Positions 45,357 to 53,839 of a DNA stretch of 64,000 bases are shown piece after piece. Where the stretch lies: the NCBI RefSeq assembly GCF_022814725.1, contig NZ_CP093442.1, positions 558,001 through 622,000 on the forward strand, written 5' to 3'. Below the pieces are notes generated by a model that worked only from the letters and a program-made list of their open reading frames with translations, was not told the DNA's origin and did no database searches. Made by a program: the position numbers and the translations under genes. Position 1 is the first letter of the stretch, and each line of letters begins with the position of its first letter. This DNA comes from Bdellovibrio reynosensis. GTDB lineage: Bacteria; Bdellovibrionota; Bdellovibrionia; Bdellovibrionales; Bdellovibrionaceae.

Positions 45357-45736
45357 GTCGCGAAGCCCATTCTATACAGTTAGAAAAACTTGAACTGCGC
45401 ATCAGTCGCTTCTTAAGAAGTGGTGTTTATTTCGCGGGGTTGTTTTTATTTGTTGGTTGGTTCTGGATGTGGCTCGGATCAGAAGATATCTTTGCCCATC
45501 TTTCTGATTATCATCCACAGTCCTTCTTTGAAATGATCCAATGGGCTTTAATAATGAATGACCGCGGGATTTTAATGACCTTGGCGGGCCTGGTGATTTT
45601 AGTTTGTCTTCCCGTGATTCGAGTTTTTCTAACGGGAATCCTTTTCGTGAAGCAAAAAGAATACTCTTTAGCTTTCATGGCCTTCGGCGTGTTTCTGACT
45701 TTGATCGTTAGTTTTTTCCTGGGAATTGAACTCTAG
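45353..45736 (+). CDS. DUF1634 membrane protein
   Basis: A 127-residue protein with three hydrophobic segments (about 20-40, 70-90 and 95-120). LEKLELRISRFLRSGVYFAG at the N-terminus and DRGILMTLAGLVILVCLPVI in the middle fit DUF1634, a family of unknown role seen beside TauE-like transporters. The start overlaps tauE by four bases, so it is probably an accessory subunit. Two adjacent hairpins follow the stop. Confidence 0.82.
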   Translation: MSREAHSIQLEKLELRISRFLRSGVYFAGLFLFVGWFWMWLGSEDIFAHLSDYHPQSFFEMIQWALIMNDRGILMTLAGLVILVCLPVIRVFLTGILFVKQKEYSLAFMAFGVFLTLIVSFFLGIEL

Positions 45737-45764
45737 ACATCCTCTAGCGAACTGCAAAAAAGAA

Positions 45765-45881
45765 CCCCTTACTCGTCGGTCTTTCCTTTAGAAGACAGAG
45801 TATAGGGGCTTAAAGGGCAGGTGTTCGCGAGAAGGAGGGGAATTGGGAAAACAATGTCGAGGGAAGTTTCACGAACACCTG
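45765..45881 (+). ncRNA. Candidate small structured RNA: two adjacent hairpins
   Basis: Hairpin 1: CCCCTTACTC (45765-45774) with GAGTATAGGGG (45798-45808), ten pairs with one bulged T. Hairpin 2: CAGGTGTTCG (45818-45827) pairs exactly with CGAACACCTG (45872-45881) around a 44-base purine-rich loop that holds at least four GGA motifs (45833-45863). It follows the DUF1634 gene and precedes the hotdog gene. A 3' UTR RNA or a 5' leader is possible; strand and function are inferred. Confidence 0.4.
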
Positions 45882-45975
45882 TCTTGCCTTCCATTAAACT
45901 CCTATTATCGCGCGCAGTCAAAATCCAGAAATAAAACGCTGGTCCTTCTCTGGGCAGTGGTCCTACTATTTATGA

Positions 45976-46461
45976 ATGAATATGAAAAACCTCAAATTAA
46001 CTATGTTCGTGAATCTGTACGGATTATTAAAAATTCCTTTGGTTCTTTTCGTGAATCCCCGAGTGGTGGAAGCTGGAAAAGAACGATTTGAAATTAAGAT
46101 TCCACTGTCTTACCGCACGAAAAATCATTTGGGTTCCATGTATTTCGGAGCTTTGGGAATTGGAGCCGAGTTATCTATTGCGGCCGCAGCAGTGGTGGCC
46201 ATTTCTGAAAGCAAACAGAAGATCGATTTTATATTCAAAGACTTCACTGGGCAGTACTTAAAACGTGGCGACGGCGATGTTCATTTTATCTGCGAAGAGG
46301 TGGATCAAGTTCACGCATTGATCGAAGAATCTAAAACCACTTCCGAACGTCTTGAAAGAAAAATGAAGGGCTATGCCATCGTTCCTAAAACAAGTCCCAC
46401 CGAAAAAGTTATGACCTATGAATTAACATTGTCGGTGAGAAATAGATCATTCAAGGCCTAA
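45976..46461 (+). CDS. Hotdog-fold thioesterase-like protein, DUF4442-type
   Basis: A 161-residue single-domain protein. The sequence IPLSYRTKNHLGSMYFGALG followed by AELSIAAAAVVAI matches the hotdog helix region of DUF4442 proteins, where Asn-His-x-Gly-Ser-Met is typical. A cytoplasmic acyl-CoA thioesterase-like role is likely, but the substrate is unknown. The start is either ATG (45976 or 45982), with no strong ribosome site. It converges on the flavin oxidoreductase with a 15-base overlap. Confidence 0.72.
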   Translation: MNMKNLKLTMFVNLYGLLKIPLVLFVNPRVVEAGKERFEIKIPLSYRTKNHLGSMYFGALGIGAELSIAAAAVVAISESKQKIDFIFKDFTGQYLKRGDGDVHFICEEVDQVHALIEESKTTSERLERKMKGYAIVPKTSPTEKVMTYELTLSVRNRSFKA

Positions 46462-47445
46462 TTTATTTAGGTCTTTGACTGAGCCTGCGTATTCAGAAAT
46501 TAACTTCTGATAAATTTCCTCTACGCTTAAAATATCATCCACTAAGCCCACAGATTGACCCGCACTCCATACTGTTTTCCAAGAAGGTTTTGTGGCGGCC
46601 TGCTCTAATGACTTCATACCCATTATGTGCACAAGCGGGGTGACGTATTTTTTCGTCATCTTGTGGTCTTTTAGAGCTTTCAAAAGCCAAGGTAAGTCCG
46701 TACCAATTTTTTGCACGTAAGGAGTATTGATAACCGCCGCAGGAGTTCCTGAAACTCTTGTCGTCATGACGATATCTTCAGGCGAAGATTTGACGATGGC
46801 ATCTTTATAGGATTGGTCGACTTGTGCTTCTTTACTTGCGATAAAGCGCGTTCCAACGCTGACACCTGAAGCGCCCAAGGCCATGCAGGCTGCAATCATA
46901 GAGCCATGGGAAATGCCACCCGCAGCAATAATCGGAATTTGTAAGCGAGTTTTTAACCATGGAATTAATACGAGTGGTGACACTGGTCCTGCATGACCTC
47001 CAGCTCCCGCTCCCACGGCGATAACTCCGTCAGCACCCATGTCTTGAACTTTAAGCGCGTGCTCTAAGTTAGTCACATCACAAAGGACTTTCGCGCCATT
47101 TTTGTGGGCCTCTTGAATGACCTTCTTGGGACTACCTAAAGAAGTAATAAAAAGCTCTACGCCGTGATCTAAAGCGATCTTTAAATCCTGATCTTGGCGG
47201 GAGTTGCTTTTGTTAACGATGATGTTAACACCTACAGGCTTTTTAGTGCGGGATTTGATGTTCTTAATGGCTTCTTCGTATTTTTCTATCGGGCGATAGT
47301 TTAAAGCGGGGAATGTTCCGATGCCGCCGGATTCACTGGCAGCAACAACGATGTCTTCGTTACTCACCAAAAACATCGGTGCCGCAATGATCGGAAAATC
47401 AACTTTCATTAAATCAGAAAAAGGCGTCTGAATCTTTTTTAGCAT
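46447..47445 (-). CDS. Nitronate monooxygenase / NPD-type FMN enzyme
   Basis: A 332-residue TIM-barrel flavoprotein of the 2-nitropropane-dioxygenase family. Family sequences: FPIIAAPMFLVSN at the N-terminus, the glycine-rich GAGAGGHAGPVSP phosphate loop with its catalytic His, IIAAGGISHG, and ALGASGVSVGTRFIAS. Such enzymes oxidise nitronates, or include FabK-like enoyl reductases; the family sequence does not decide. Its ribosome site lies in the 3' arm of a stem-loop. It is 54 bases downstream of a TetR gene and may be its target. Confidence 0.85.
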   Translation of the reverse strand: MLKKIQTPFSDLMKVDFPIIAAPMFLVSNEDIVVAASESGGIGTFPALNYRPIEKYEEAIKNIKSRTKKPVGVNIIVNKSNSRQDQDLKIALDHGVELFITSLGSPKKVIQEAHKNGAKVLCDVTNLEHALKVQDMGADGVIAVGAGAGGHAGPVSPLVLIPWLKTRLQIPIIAAGGISHGSMIAACMALGASGVSVGTRFIASKEAQVDQSYKDAIVKSSPEDIVMTTRVSGTPAAVINTPYVQKIGTDLPWLLKALKDHKMTKKYVTPLVHIMGMKSLEQAATKPSWKTVWSAGQSVGLVDDILSVEEIYQKLISEYAGSVKDLNKLGLE

Positions 47446-47447
47446 GA

Positions 47448-47483
47448 TGACCTCAGACTTGATGCTAGATCATTCTGAGGTCA
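47448..47483 (-). promoter_or_regulatory. Stem-loop that masks the ribosome site of the NPD gene
   Basis: TGACCTCAG and CTGAGGTCA (47475-47483 and 47448-47456 on the minus strand) pair perfectly over nine bases, with inner TGAT/ATCA pairing. The 3' arm contains GAGGT, the only Shine-Dalgarno-like sequence, just upstream of the ATG at 47445. Alternatively the same dyad is a protein operator. Confidence 0.55.
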
Positions 47484-47499
47484 CAAGCCTAACAAAAAA

Positions 47500-48126
47500 T
47501 TACGGATTCAAGTAACGGCGAATTAAAATAAAGACTTCTTTTTTAATGGCCTCTTCGCGTTCTGGAGATTGTGGTCCTAACAGCGCCAATTGCAGAATGT
47601 TATTAAAACTGCTGACGATGAATAAAGCCATCATTTCTCTGTCGCGACCTGGGATCTGTGGCATGTGAGCCAAAACGGCTTTTTGATAGTGTTCAAAAAA
47701 CACGCGACGTGTATCCCAATAATCCAACATTCCTTGTACGCCTTGCAAAGCTGTGCGAAGCGGACGATTGTCATGGAATCTTGTAAAACCAATATCAATG
47801 AAGGCATGGATTTTAGAATCCAAATCCGTGGATTGCAGTTTAGATAAATGATCTTCAATATAGACCAAGTCTTTTTGAAGTAGATCATCAATCACCGCAG
47901 CTACAATCGCTTCCTTATTAGCAAAAAATTGATACAGAGATCCAATACTCACGCCGGCCATTTCTGCAATTTTATCAGTGGTAATTGCGTGATAAGGCTC
48001 TTGAACCAGCAAGCGCGCGCAAGACTCTACAATGCTTGCAACAGTTTCTTTCGAGCGTTTTTGAACCGGGATTTTGAGCATATATCTTTTTTCTGGATTG
48101 GTATGGCTCATAGATGGGGCTCCCAT
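47500..48126 (-). CDS. TetR-family transcriptional regulator
   Basis: Start ATG at 48126 is favoured by AAGGAGGG five bases upstream; an upstream in-frame Met at 48192 has none. The 208-residue protein has a TetR helix-turn-helix in the N-terminal part, TDKIAEMAGVSIGSLYQFFANKEAIV, followed by a helical ligand/dimer domain. It probably represses itself and possibly the NPD gene behind it. The ligand is unknown. Confidence 0.9.
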   Translation of the reverse strand: MGAPSMSHTNPEKRYMLKIPVQKRSKETVASIVESCARLLVQEPYHAITTDKIAEMAGVSIGSLYQFFANKEAIVAAVIDDLLQKDLVYIEDHLSKLQSTDLDSKIHAFIDIGFTRFHDNRPLRTALQGVQGMLDYWDTRRVFFEHYQKAVLAHMPQIPGRDREMMALFIVSSFNNILQLALLGPQSPEREEAIKKEVFILIRRYLNP

Positions 48127-48479
48127 AATTCCCTCCTTTCGAGGTGAAACTTTGCTCAGGTTCATATTCGACCCTGAGAAAGGGTTATTCAATACTGCGC
48201 GTCAAAGTATCGCATTGCGCTACGGTCGAGGGCGCTGGATAAATCTTTTCACAGCTCTTTAACATTTCTAATAGATTTTAGTCGCAATCAGGATTATTTG
48301 TACTGTTAAGGACTCAAGATTGCTGAAAAGCAATCAAGATGTTGTAAAATTCTGGCGAACGACAAGGATTTTTTACGGGATTGTGATTTCCTAAATTAGA
48401 GGCTGTTCATTAGGCCTATTAAGTTTATAGTAAGGAATCAAAGTTTCAGCATCTTTTCAGGTTCGTTTCGGAGGAAGAG
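48127..48479. other. 353-base divergent intergenic region (TetR / LuxR)
   Basis: Holds both promoters. I see a small stem ACCCT/AGGGT (48171-48185) close to the TetR start and a 7-base-pair GAAA-loop hairpin, GATTGCT/AGCAATC (48318-48335), in the LuxR leader about 145 bases before its start. No convincing -35/-10 pair and no open frame worth calling. Confidence 0.5.
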
Positions 48480-48998
48480 TTGAGCGACAAAGAAGCGCAA
48501 AAGCATTTGCAAAGCTTGAGTGATCACCTCGGAGTTTGTATTAAGGATCAGCAAAGATGCGTGATTTTTCAAAACTCACGTTCAAAAAAGCTCTGCGGTG
48601 AAATTGTCGGAGCTGTCTGTCAGAAAACTTGCTTTAAATTATTATCGGAAGTTGCCGAATGCACGCCAGTTACAGAGTGCATAAACGTTTTTAAAAAAGT
48701 TTCGGTTGAAGGCAAAACTGTCGATGTGGTGATGATCGATGATGGCGAAAAAATCACAACCCTTTTGCATGAAGTTTTTGAAGAGCCAGATTCTGACGTA
48801 AAGCGCGAAGCTTTCTATGTCAGCAAGGGGCTTACAAAGAGCGAGATCCGCATCATGAAAATGGTTCACCAAGGCAGCACCAATGCGCAAATCGCGGAAA
48901 AATTATTCATTTCCAAAGCGACGCTTAAAACTCATTTAAATAATATCTATAAGAAAATCCCACGTTCGCCCGCGCGCCAACCTGTCGGAAGAGGATAG
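48480..48998 (+). CDS. LuxR-type regulator with cysteine-rich N-terminal domain
   Basis: TTG start with GGAGGAAG just upstream. The 172-residue protein ends in a LuxR/GerE helix-turn-helix (LTKSEIRIMKMVHQGSTNAQIAEKLF then ISKATLKTHLNNIYKKI). The N-terminal part (residues 1-100) has seven Cys at about positions 20, 27, 39, 47, 51, 61 and 67, an arrangement that could hold an Fe-S cluster, zinc or a redox disulfide set. I recognise no named family for it. It converges on the universal stress protein gene, two bases apart, and has no partner kinase. Confidence 0.82.
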   Translation: MSDKEAQKHLQSLSDHLGVCIKDQQRCVIFQNSRSKKLCGEIVGAVCQKTCFKLLSEVAECTPVTECINVFKKVSVEGKTVDVVMIDDGEKITTLLHEVFEEPDSDVKREAFYVSKGLTKSEIRIMKMVHQGSTNAQIAEKLFISKATLKTHLNNIYKKIPRSPARQPVGRG

Positions 48999-49000
48999 CT

Positions 49001-49981
49001 TTAGAATGGTGGAGGCGGTTGCTCCACATATTCTTCATAGCGTTTATCATAGAAGTGTCTTGTCAGGACATAGACTGGACAAGGGGAGCGACGAACCACA
49101 TTTCTGGTGTAGCTTCCCAACAAGGCTGCTGACATAGGGCCGCTTTGCGCTTCCATCACAATCAGATCACATTGATGTTTTTCTAAGGCTTCAAGTACAA
49201 GATCATCCACGGCTTTAAATGTGCTATCGATGTTGTAGCTTGCGATAACACCTTCTTTGGCGGCCCAGTCGACCCATAGCTGGGCTCGGTGTCCCTGACT
49301 TTCAACTTGCAGTTCAATGATTTGCTCTAAGCTCATCATCTTGCCTTTGTAATTATAAACTCTTGGACGAGTATCTAGATCAAAAAGGCTTTCGATGGGA
49401 CGAGTGATCGCATGAAGCAAAGTGATTTCTGCTTTCAAGTTTTTGGCTAACTGAATAACGTGGCGAAAATTTTCTTTTGAATGATCGCCAAATTCGGTCG
49501 GGAAAAGAATTTGTTTTGGGCTTGTGGTTTTTACCGAATGCGCCCCTACAACAATCACAGGAACTTCAGATTGAAGTAATAAACTTTCAGCAAAACTTCC
49601 TAGAATAAATCTTTGAAAGCCCTGGCGACCATGGCTGCCTACGACAATTAAATCCGCTTGCACACGAGCCGCATAGTTCGACAAAGTTTCAGCAGCCCCT
49701 GCATGGGATTGGGCTGCGTGCGGAATGACTTTTGGTTCCTTTAAAAAGGGCAGACTGTAGTCAGAAAGGACTTCACGAAATAAAGATTCCGCAGTCCGAG
49801 AATGGTCAGTCACCCAGGCCGGAACTTCGTAGGTGGGAAGTACTATTTCGTTTTCTCTTAATAAGTATAAAGGCTCAATTTCTGCTTGGGTTGTTTCATG
49901 CAGATGAGTGATAAAGTCTGCCATTTTCTGGTTGAGTTCTTTATTATCTTCGAATGCATCGATGGCCCAAATTATTTTCAT
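49001..49981 (-). CDS. Tandem universal stress protein (two UspA domains)
   Basis: ATG at 49981 has AGGAGG five bases upstream; a 25-codon N-terminal extension is unlikely. The 326-residue protein has two Usp domains, about 1-148 and 155-326. The first keeps the ATP-binding G-x2-G-x9-G-S/T loop (VVGSHGRQGFQRFILGSFA). The second has a degenerate version (MEAQSGPMSAALLGSYTRN). Cytoplasmic stress protein; the ligand is likely ATP in the first domain only. Confidence 0.88.
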   Translation of the reverse strand: MKIIWAIDAFEDNKELNQKMADFITHLHETTQAEIEPLYLLRENEIVLPTYEVPAWVTDHSRTAESLFREVLSDYSLPFLKEPKVIPHAAQSHAGAAETLSNYAARVQADLIVVGSHGRQGFQRFILGSFAESLLLQSEVPVIVVGAHSVKTTSPKQILFPTEFGDHSKENFRHVIQLAKNLKAEITLLHAITRPIESLFDLDTRPRVYNYKGKMMSLEQIIELQVESQGHRAQLWVDWAAKEGVIASYNIDSTFKAVDDLVLEALEKHQCDLIVMEAQSGPMSAALLGSYTRNVVRRSPCPVYVLTRHFYDKRYEEYVEQPPPPF

Positions 49982-50078
49982 AGAGCCTCCTAAAACCATT
50001 GTGCCGGGAAGCCCATTTATTAAAAAGCGGACAAAGGAACAAATGTAATCAAACAAGAGGATAAGACCTACGATGGTC

Positions 50079-51932
50079 TTATCTGAATAGCAGCTCTTGC
50101 GATTCTTTAATGAAGCTTAAACCACGAAGATAAATATTCTCAGCTTCTGGCGGACAAGGTAATGGAAGCTGGAAATTCATATCTGTGGCCCAACGAAAAC
50201 ATTTTTTCTGACCGTACTCACGAATGTTGAAAATAACAGCCCAATCTCCTTCATACCATACGGTTTGACCTAAATGAAAAATGCTGGCGCCATCGCTGAA
50301 ATCCTGTGGATGAAGAAGGGAGCGCCCCAAGAAAGTAGGTGCTTCGTTTCCGGTCAGATCGGCAAGGGTCGCGCCCACATCTTTTTGTGAAAAAACTCCT
50401 GGTACATAGGAATGAGCGAAAGGTGCTGGTTTTTTATTGTCAGTCACAGAATGGTATTTCATTAAAAACGGAATACTATAGTGTTCAAAAATACCATTCG
50501 CGGAAAAGCTTGTATGGTCTGAAAGCAAAACCAGAACCCAATCTTTTTTCCACGGGCGTTTTTTTAAAGCTTCGTAAAAATCACGCAATTCTTTATCCGC
50601 ATGGTGAGTCACGCTTAAGTGCATTGTCGCTGCGTTTTCATCACCAAAGGCAGGTCTTACTCCTTGCGGGAGCTCTCTATCATGGGTGGTGTTTGTATTT
50701 AGCCCTATCAGCATGGGTTCTTGCATTTGGTCCATGAGTGACAAAGCAAACTTATAAAGATCCTGATCGAAAACGCCCCAGGCATTCGCATCTAATGATT
50801 CCCAATGAGGGATTTCACGCTTTCCATGGGATTCTTGAAATCCTGTTTTTAAAACTAGCAGCCCAACGCCGCTTGTGAATTGGTCAGAACCTTGGAAAAA
50901 AGCAGAGTTATATCCTTTTTTTGCTAAGAACTGCGGGAAGCACTGAAAATCTTTGTTTTCAATTTCTGAAAACATAATACTTTTGCCTGGAGGATTTGGA
51001 AGGCTGCAAAGGGTTGCAAAAAGTCCTTCCGTAGTGCGATGTCCACCAGCCAGCATAAGATCGACGTGCAAAGAATCTTTTCTTAAGTTACTAAAAAAAG
51101 GTAAAACCAAGTCTTCGCCGACTTTTTTGTCAACGTAAACCCCGGGCCATCCCTCTAGGAAAACGATAACGATATTGCCATCGAAATTCGCAAAAGGTTT
51201 TTTAATCCCGCGATGTTCTTTCCATTCGTTAAAGATTTCTGCAGTTTTGATATCCCCAGGTACGACGATGTTTTCTTTGCTAGATTTTTTTCCAGACAGG
51301 GTGGCCCACAATATTCCGTAAGCTCCATTCAGTGCTAAGGTTGCACCTTTGCTGCCGCCGCCGGACCTATAGGCCCAAGAAGGATCCTGAGGAATTCCTT
51401 CAAATCCCCGCGCACAGACCACGCCGATGATTAAAACAAAAAATACAGCAGCAGTGCGCTTTAAAAAACCTTTTAAAGGCTGATAGCGGGGTAGGAAGCG
51501 ATTAAAAAACGAGGCTGCAAGTAAGGCAATCACGGCTTGCAACCAATATTGTTTTAGCAGACTTGCTAAAGACCCTTGAATGCTAAGAAGATTATAGACC
51601 TCATAGGAAATATGTCGGCCTGATTCCTTTGCATAGATTGCATCAGTGCCGATAAACATCGTGTAAATTAAAAGTAAGACAAAGCTAATGCGGTTGTGGT
51701 TTTTTTCGCTCAAACCAAAAACGACCGATCCGCCGAATAAAATTAGGTAAATGAAACTGCCAATAGCTAAGTCAAAATGCCAACCATAAAGAAAAGGGCC
51801 TAAAGTATTATCAAAAGTCGCTGGCAGGGCGAAGTCCCAAAGACCTAGATATAAGGCCACCACTGCACGCATGATCATTCCAACCAATGTCATGCGAATT
51901 AAAAAGCGAACTGAAGAAATAATGAATTTCAT
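50079..51932 (-). CDS. LtaS-like alkaline-phosphatase-superfamily membrane protein
   Basis: A 617-residue inner-membrane protein with about five N-terminal helices (1-180) and a periplasmic sulfatase-fold domain. Motifs: VIVFLEGWPGVYVDK (metal Glu), GGHRTTEGLFATLCSLP (the Thr nucleophile region), and WVLVLLSDHTSFS (metal Asp-His). Family members transfer phosphoglycerol or phosphoethanolamine to envelope glycans or lipid A. Gram-negative use suggests envelope glycan decoration, possibly of the polysaccharide from 7-18 kb, but no link is visible. No Shine-Dalgarno is obvious; the upstream MFS transcript is closed by a terminator. Confidence 0.86.
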   Translation of the reverse strand: MKFIISSVRFLIRMTLVGMIMRAVVALYLGLWDFALPATFDNTLGPFLYGWHFDLAIGSFIYLILFGGSVVFGLSEKNHNRISFVLLLIYTMFIGTDAIYAKESGRHISYEVYNLLSIQGSLASLLKQYWLQAVIALLAASFFNRFLPRYQPLKGFLKRTAAVFFVLIIGVVCARGFEGIPQDPSWAYRSGGGSKGATLALNGAYGILWATLSGKKSSKENIVVPGDIKTAEIFNEWKEHRGIKKPFANFDGNIVIVFLEGWPGVYVDKKVGEDLVLPFFSNLRKDSLHVDLMLAGGHRTTEGLFATLCSLPNPPGKSIMFSEIENKDFQCFPQFLAKKGYNSAFFQGSDQFTSGVGLLVLKTGFQESHGKREIPHWESLDANAWGVFDQDLYKFALSLMDQMQEPMLIGLNTNTTHDRELPQGVRPAFGDENAATMHLSVTHHADKELRDFYEALKKRPWKKDWVLVLLSDHTSFSANGIFEHYSIPFLMKYHSVTDNKKPAPFAHSYVPGVFSQKDVGATLADLTGNEAPTFLGRSLLHPQDFSDGASIFHLGQTVWYEGDWAVIFNIREYGQKKCFRWATDMNFQLPLPCPPEAENIYLRGLSFIKESQELLFR

Positions 51933-51956
51933 GAAAGCAGACTAATTCATAAAAAT

Positions 51957-51986
51957 AAAAAAGCCCACTGTGAAGTGGGCTTTTTA
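51957..51986 (-). terminator. Rho-independent terminator after the GlpT-like gene
   Basis: AAGCCCACT (51961-51969) and AGTGGGCTT (51974-51982) with loop GTGA, flanked by A and T runs on both sides. On the minus strand a U-tract follows the stem. It lies 22 bases past the stop of the 52008-53555 gene. Confidence 0.9.
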
Positions 51987-52007
51987 TCAAGAATTTGCCA
52001 AGGATTA

Positions 52008-53555
52008 TTAGTTGGCTCCGGCCGGATCCGGCGTTGGTGTTGCCGCAATTCCGGCTTCTTGTTTTTTGATTTCCGCTTTTTCAACTTCCAAGATGTATTT
52101 CTTAGTAGCCGCAGGAAGTTCGTTCCACATTCTTAGTGAAAGTAAAAGACCCATCACTGCAAATGGAATTAAGAATAAGGGCCAATAGCTCCAGCTTTTC
52201 GCACTTAAAAAACCGATCGCCAAAGATTGGATACCGCTACCAAGGTATACGAAGCCGTCAACGATGCCTGATGCTGTCGCAGTCATTTTCTTACCGCCGA
52301 AGTCAGCGGCTGCTGTTCCTGACATCAATGAGTGAACACCGATAACAGTTAAAGTGATCATCACAGCTGACAATCCTAGCACAGTTGGATTTCTGAATAG
52401 CGAGAAAGCCATGATCGTTAACAATACAACCATGATGGCGTTGTTGATCGCTGCCGGAGGTCCACGACGAGAGTTGAAAACACGGTCAGAAATAATTCCC
52501 GCTAGGAATCCACCGAAGATACCAGTTAAGCAAAGTAATAGCCCCCAGTTCTCGATGAAGAATTTTGAACCTTCAAAGAAAGCAGCATCTTTGTCTTTCA
52601 TTTCTTTAGCAAAAACTAAATACCATTGCATGATACCATTACGTAAAACACCTGAAGTGAAATCCACTAAGGCGATTGTGATCATGACCGGGTTCGTGAA
52701 GATCTTCTTAAGCATGAAGCCAATAGAGATTTGCAACTTATCATCATCTTCACCTGGATTAGAAGATGCGTCGGCTGTATCAAACTCATCAAAGTTAGCA
52801 TCCTTTGGAGAGTCCTTTAAAAGAACCATGTCGATTAAAGCCCAAATCATCAACAAGAAAGCAGGAATACAGAATACCAACCAAGTGGCGTCAGTTGTTC
52901 CGGTGTCGATAGCAAAGATGTGAGCAATGAAGTTACCAAAAGCCGTTCTTTCGCCAGTAGGATTCACCTTAGAGGCGTCTACGATCGCTTGACCCCAGTC
53001 AAATGCGAAGTAAACCCCGAAAGAAATCAAAGTACCAAAGATCGCTCCGAAAACACCGCGCTCACGCACGTGGAACCAGTAAGCCTTTACTTTGATAATG
53101 GAAACGGCACCGTAACTTTGGAAGAACATGTTCAAAGCATACAAGCACGAGAACGCAACAACCATGTTCGTTTTAAGTTCACCAATAAGGTAAAGATAAG
53201 TTACACCGGCCATCAAAAGATTCACAATTGATGAACCGATAGCGGCGATAATGATACCTTTTTTACCACCGATTTTATCAACTAAAGGACCATTTAAAAG
53301 GAAGGAAAGGCCGTACGTGATTGTACCGGCTGCGAAGATCAAACCAAATTGTTCTTTGGTCATCATATCGCCCATGGCGTTCTTAGATACGTTCAGATTG
53401 TATCGAGCCATGTAAAGGAAGGCGTAAGTCATTCCTAGAGGGAACCAGTTGATGAAACGACGGATCATGAATTTTCTTGAATGACCCAAAGGGTTGTTCT
53501 TGAAATACAGCGTGATCACCGCCGCAAGACATAAGCTTACGAGCAAAAGAGCCAT
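52008..53555 (-). CDS. MFS transporter, organophosphate:phosphate antiporter (GlpT/UhpT-like)
   Basis: A 515-residue protein with about 12 helices. The N-terminal RRFINWFPLGMTYAFLYMARYNLN and the A motif GPLVDKIGGKKGIIIAAIG are typical of the organophosphate:Pi antiporter family, where Tyr-x-x-R-x-N after the first helix is the hallmark. Substrates of relatives are glycerol-3-phosphate or hexose phosphates. There is a charged central loop of about 60 residues (KDSPKDANFDEFDTADASS) and a C-terminal tail. A terminator follows. Confidence 0.84.
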   Translation of the reverse strand: MALLLVSLCLAAVITLYFKNNPLGHSRKFMIRRFINWFPLGMTYAFLYMARYNLNVSKNAMGDMMTKEQFGLIFAAGTITYGLSFLLNGPLVDKIGGKKGIIIAAIGSSIVNLLMAGVTYLYLIGELKTNMVVAFSCLYALNMFFQSYGAVSIIKVKAYWFHVRERGVFGAIFGTLISFGVYFAFDWGQAIVDASKVNPTGERTAFGNFIAHIFAIDTGTTDATWLVFCIPAFLLMIWALIDMVLLKDSPKDANFDEFDTADASSNPGEDDDKLQISIGFMLKKIFTNPVMITIALVDFTSGVLRNGIMQWYLVFAKEMKDKDAAFFEGSKFFIENWGLLLCLTGIFGGFLAGIISDRVFNSRRGPPAAINNAIMVVLLTIMAFSLFRNPTVLGLSAVMITLTVIGVHSLMSGTAAADFGGKKMTATASGIVDGFVYLGSGIQSLAIGFLSAKSWSYWPLFLIPFAVMGLLLSLRMWNELPAATKKYILEVEKAEIKKQEAGIAATPTPDPAGAN

Positions 53556-53788
53556 GGAGCCTCCAGTAAAATTTTCCCAGAAGCTAATTTAAAATATTAA
53601 GAAAGTCCAACGAAACAGCCCTTCGGAACACAGTTCATATTTTAAGATTTCGTCAAGACAACATCAGGCGGAACAGAACTCGCTTCCAGAATGAAAATAG
53701 CTAGAAGTTAAACAGTGGAACGATGCAAAAATTTCAGCTGAAGTTTCCATTTTTGGCGGCCAAAGCAATGAAAAGCTGCACCCTTTTA
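53556..53788. other. Intergenic stretch upstream of the GlpT-like gene
   Basis: Part of a 521-base gap between the GlpT-like gene and fumarase. It must hold the minus-strand promoter. I see no clear promoter, open frame or repeat in this part; the other half contains the dyad at 53789 and the leader from 53840. Confidence 0.4.
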
Positions 53789-53809
53789 TCCATAAGAAAA
53801 ACTTATGGA
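53789..53809. promoter_or_regulatory. 8-bp dyad upstream of the fumarase leader
   Basis: TCCATAAG (53789-53796) and CTTATGGA (53802-53809) around AAAAA. Perfect dyad in an AT-rich region about 270 bases upstream of fumarase and 31 before the first leader stem, so it could be an operator for the leader promoter. Confidence 0.35.
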
Positions 53810-53839
53810 AAGTACAAAAATTATGAGTTTGTGCTTATA

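Noticed and set aside
45843-46091. Plus-strand open frame before the hotdog gene
   Set aside because: It runs through the hairpin region and overlaps the real gene in another frame, with no family features.
48318-48335. Hairpin in the LuxR leader as a terminator
   Set aside because: No U-tract follows and no gene ends before it.
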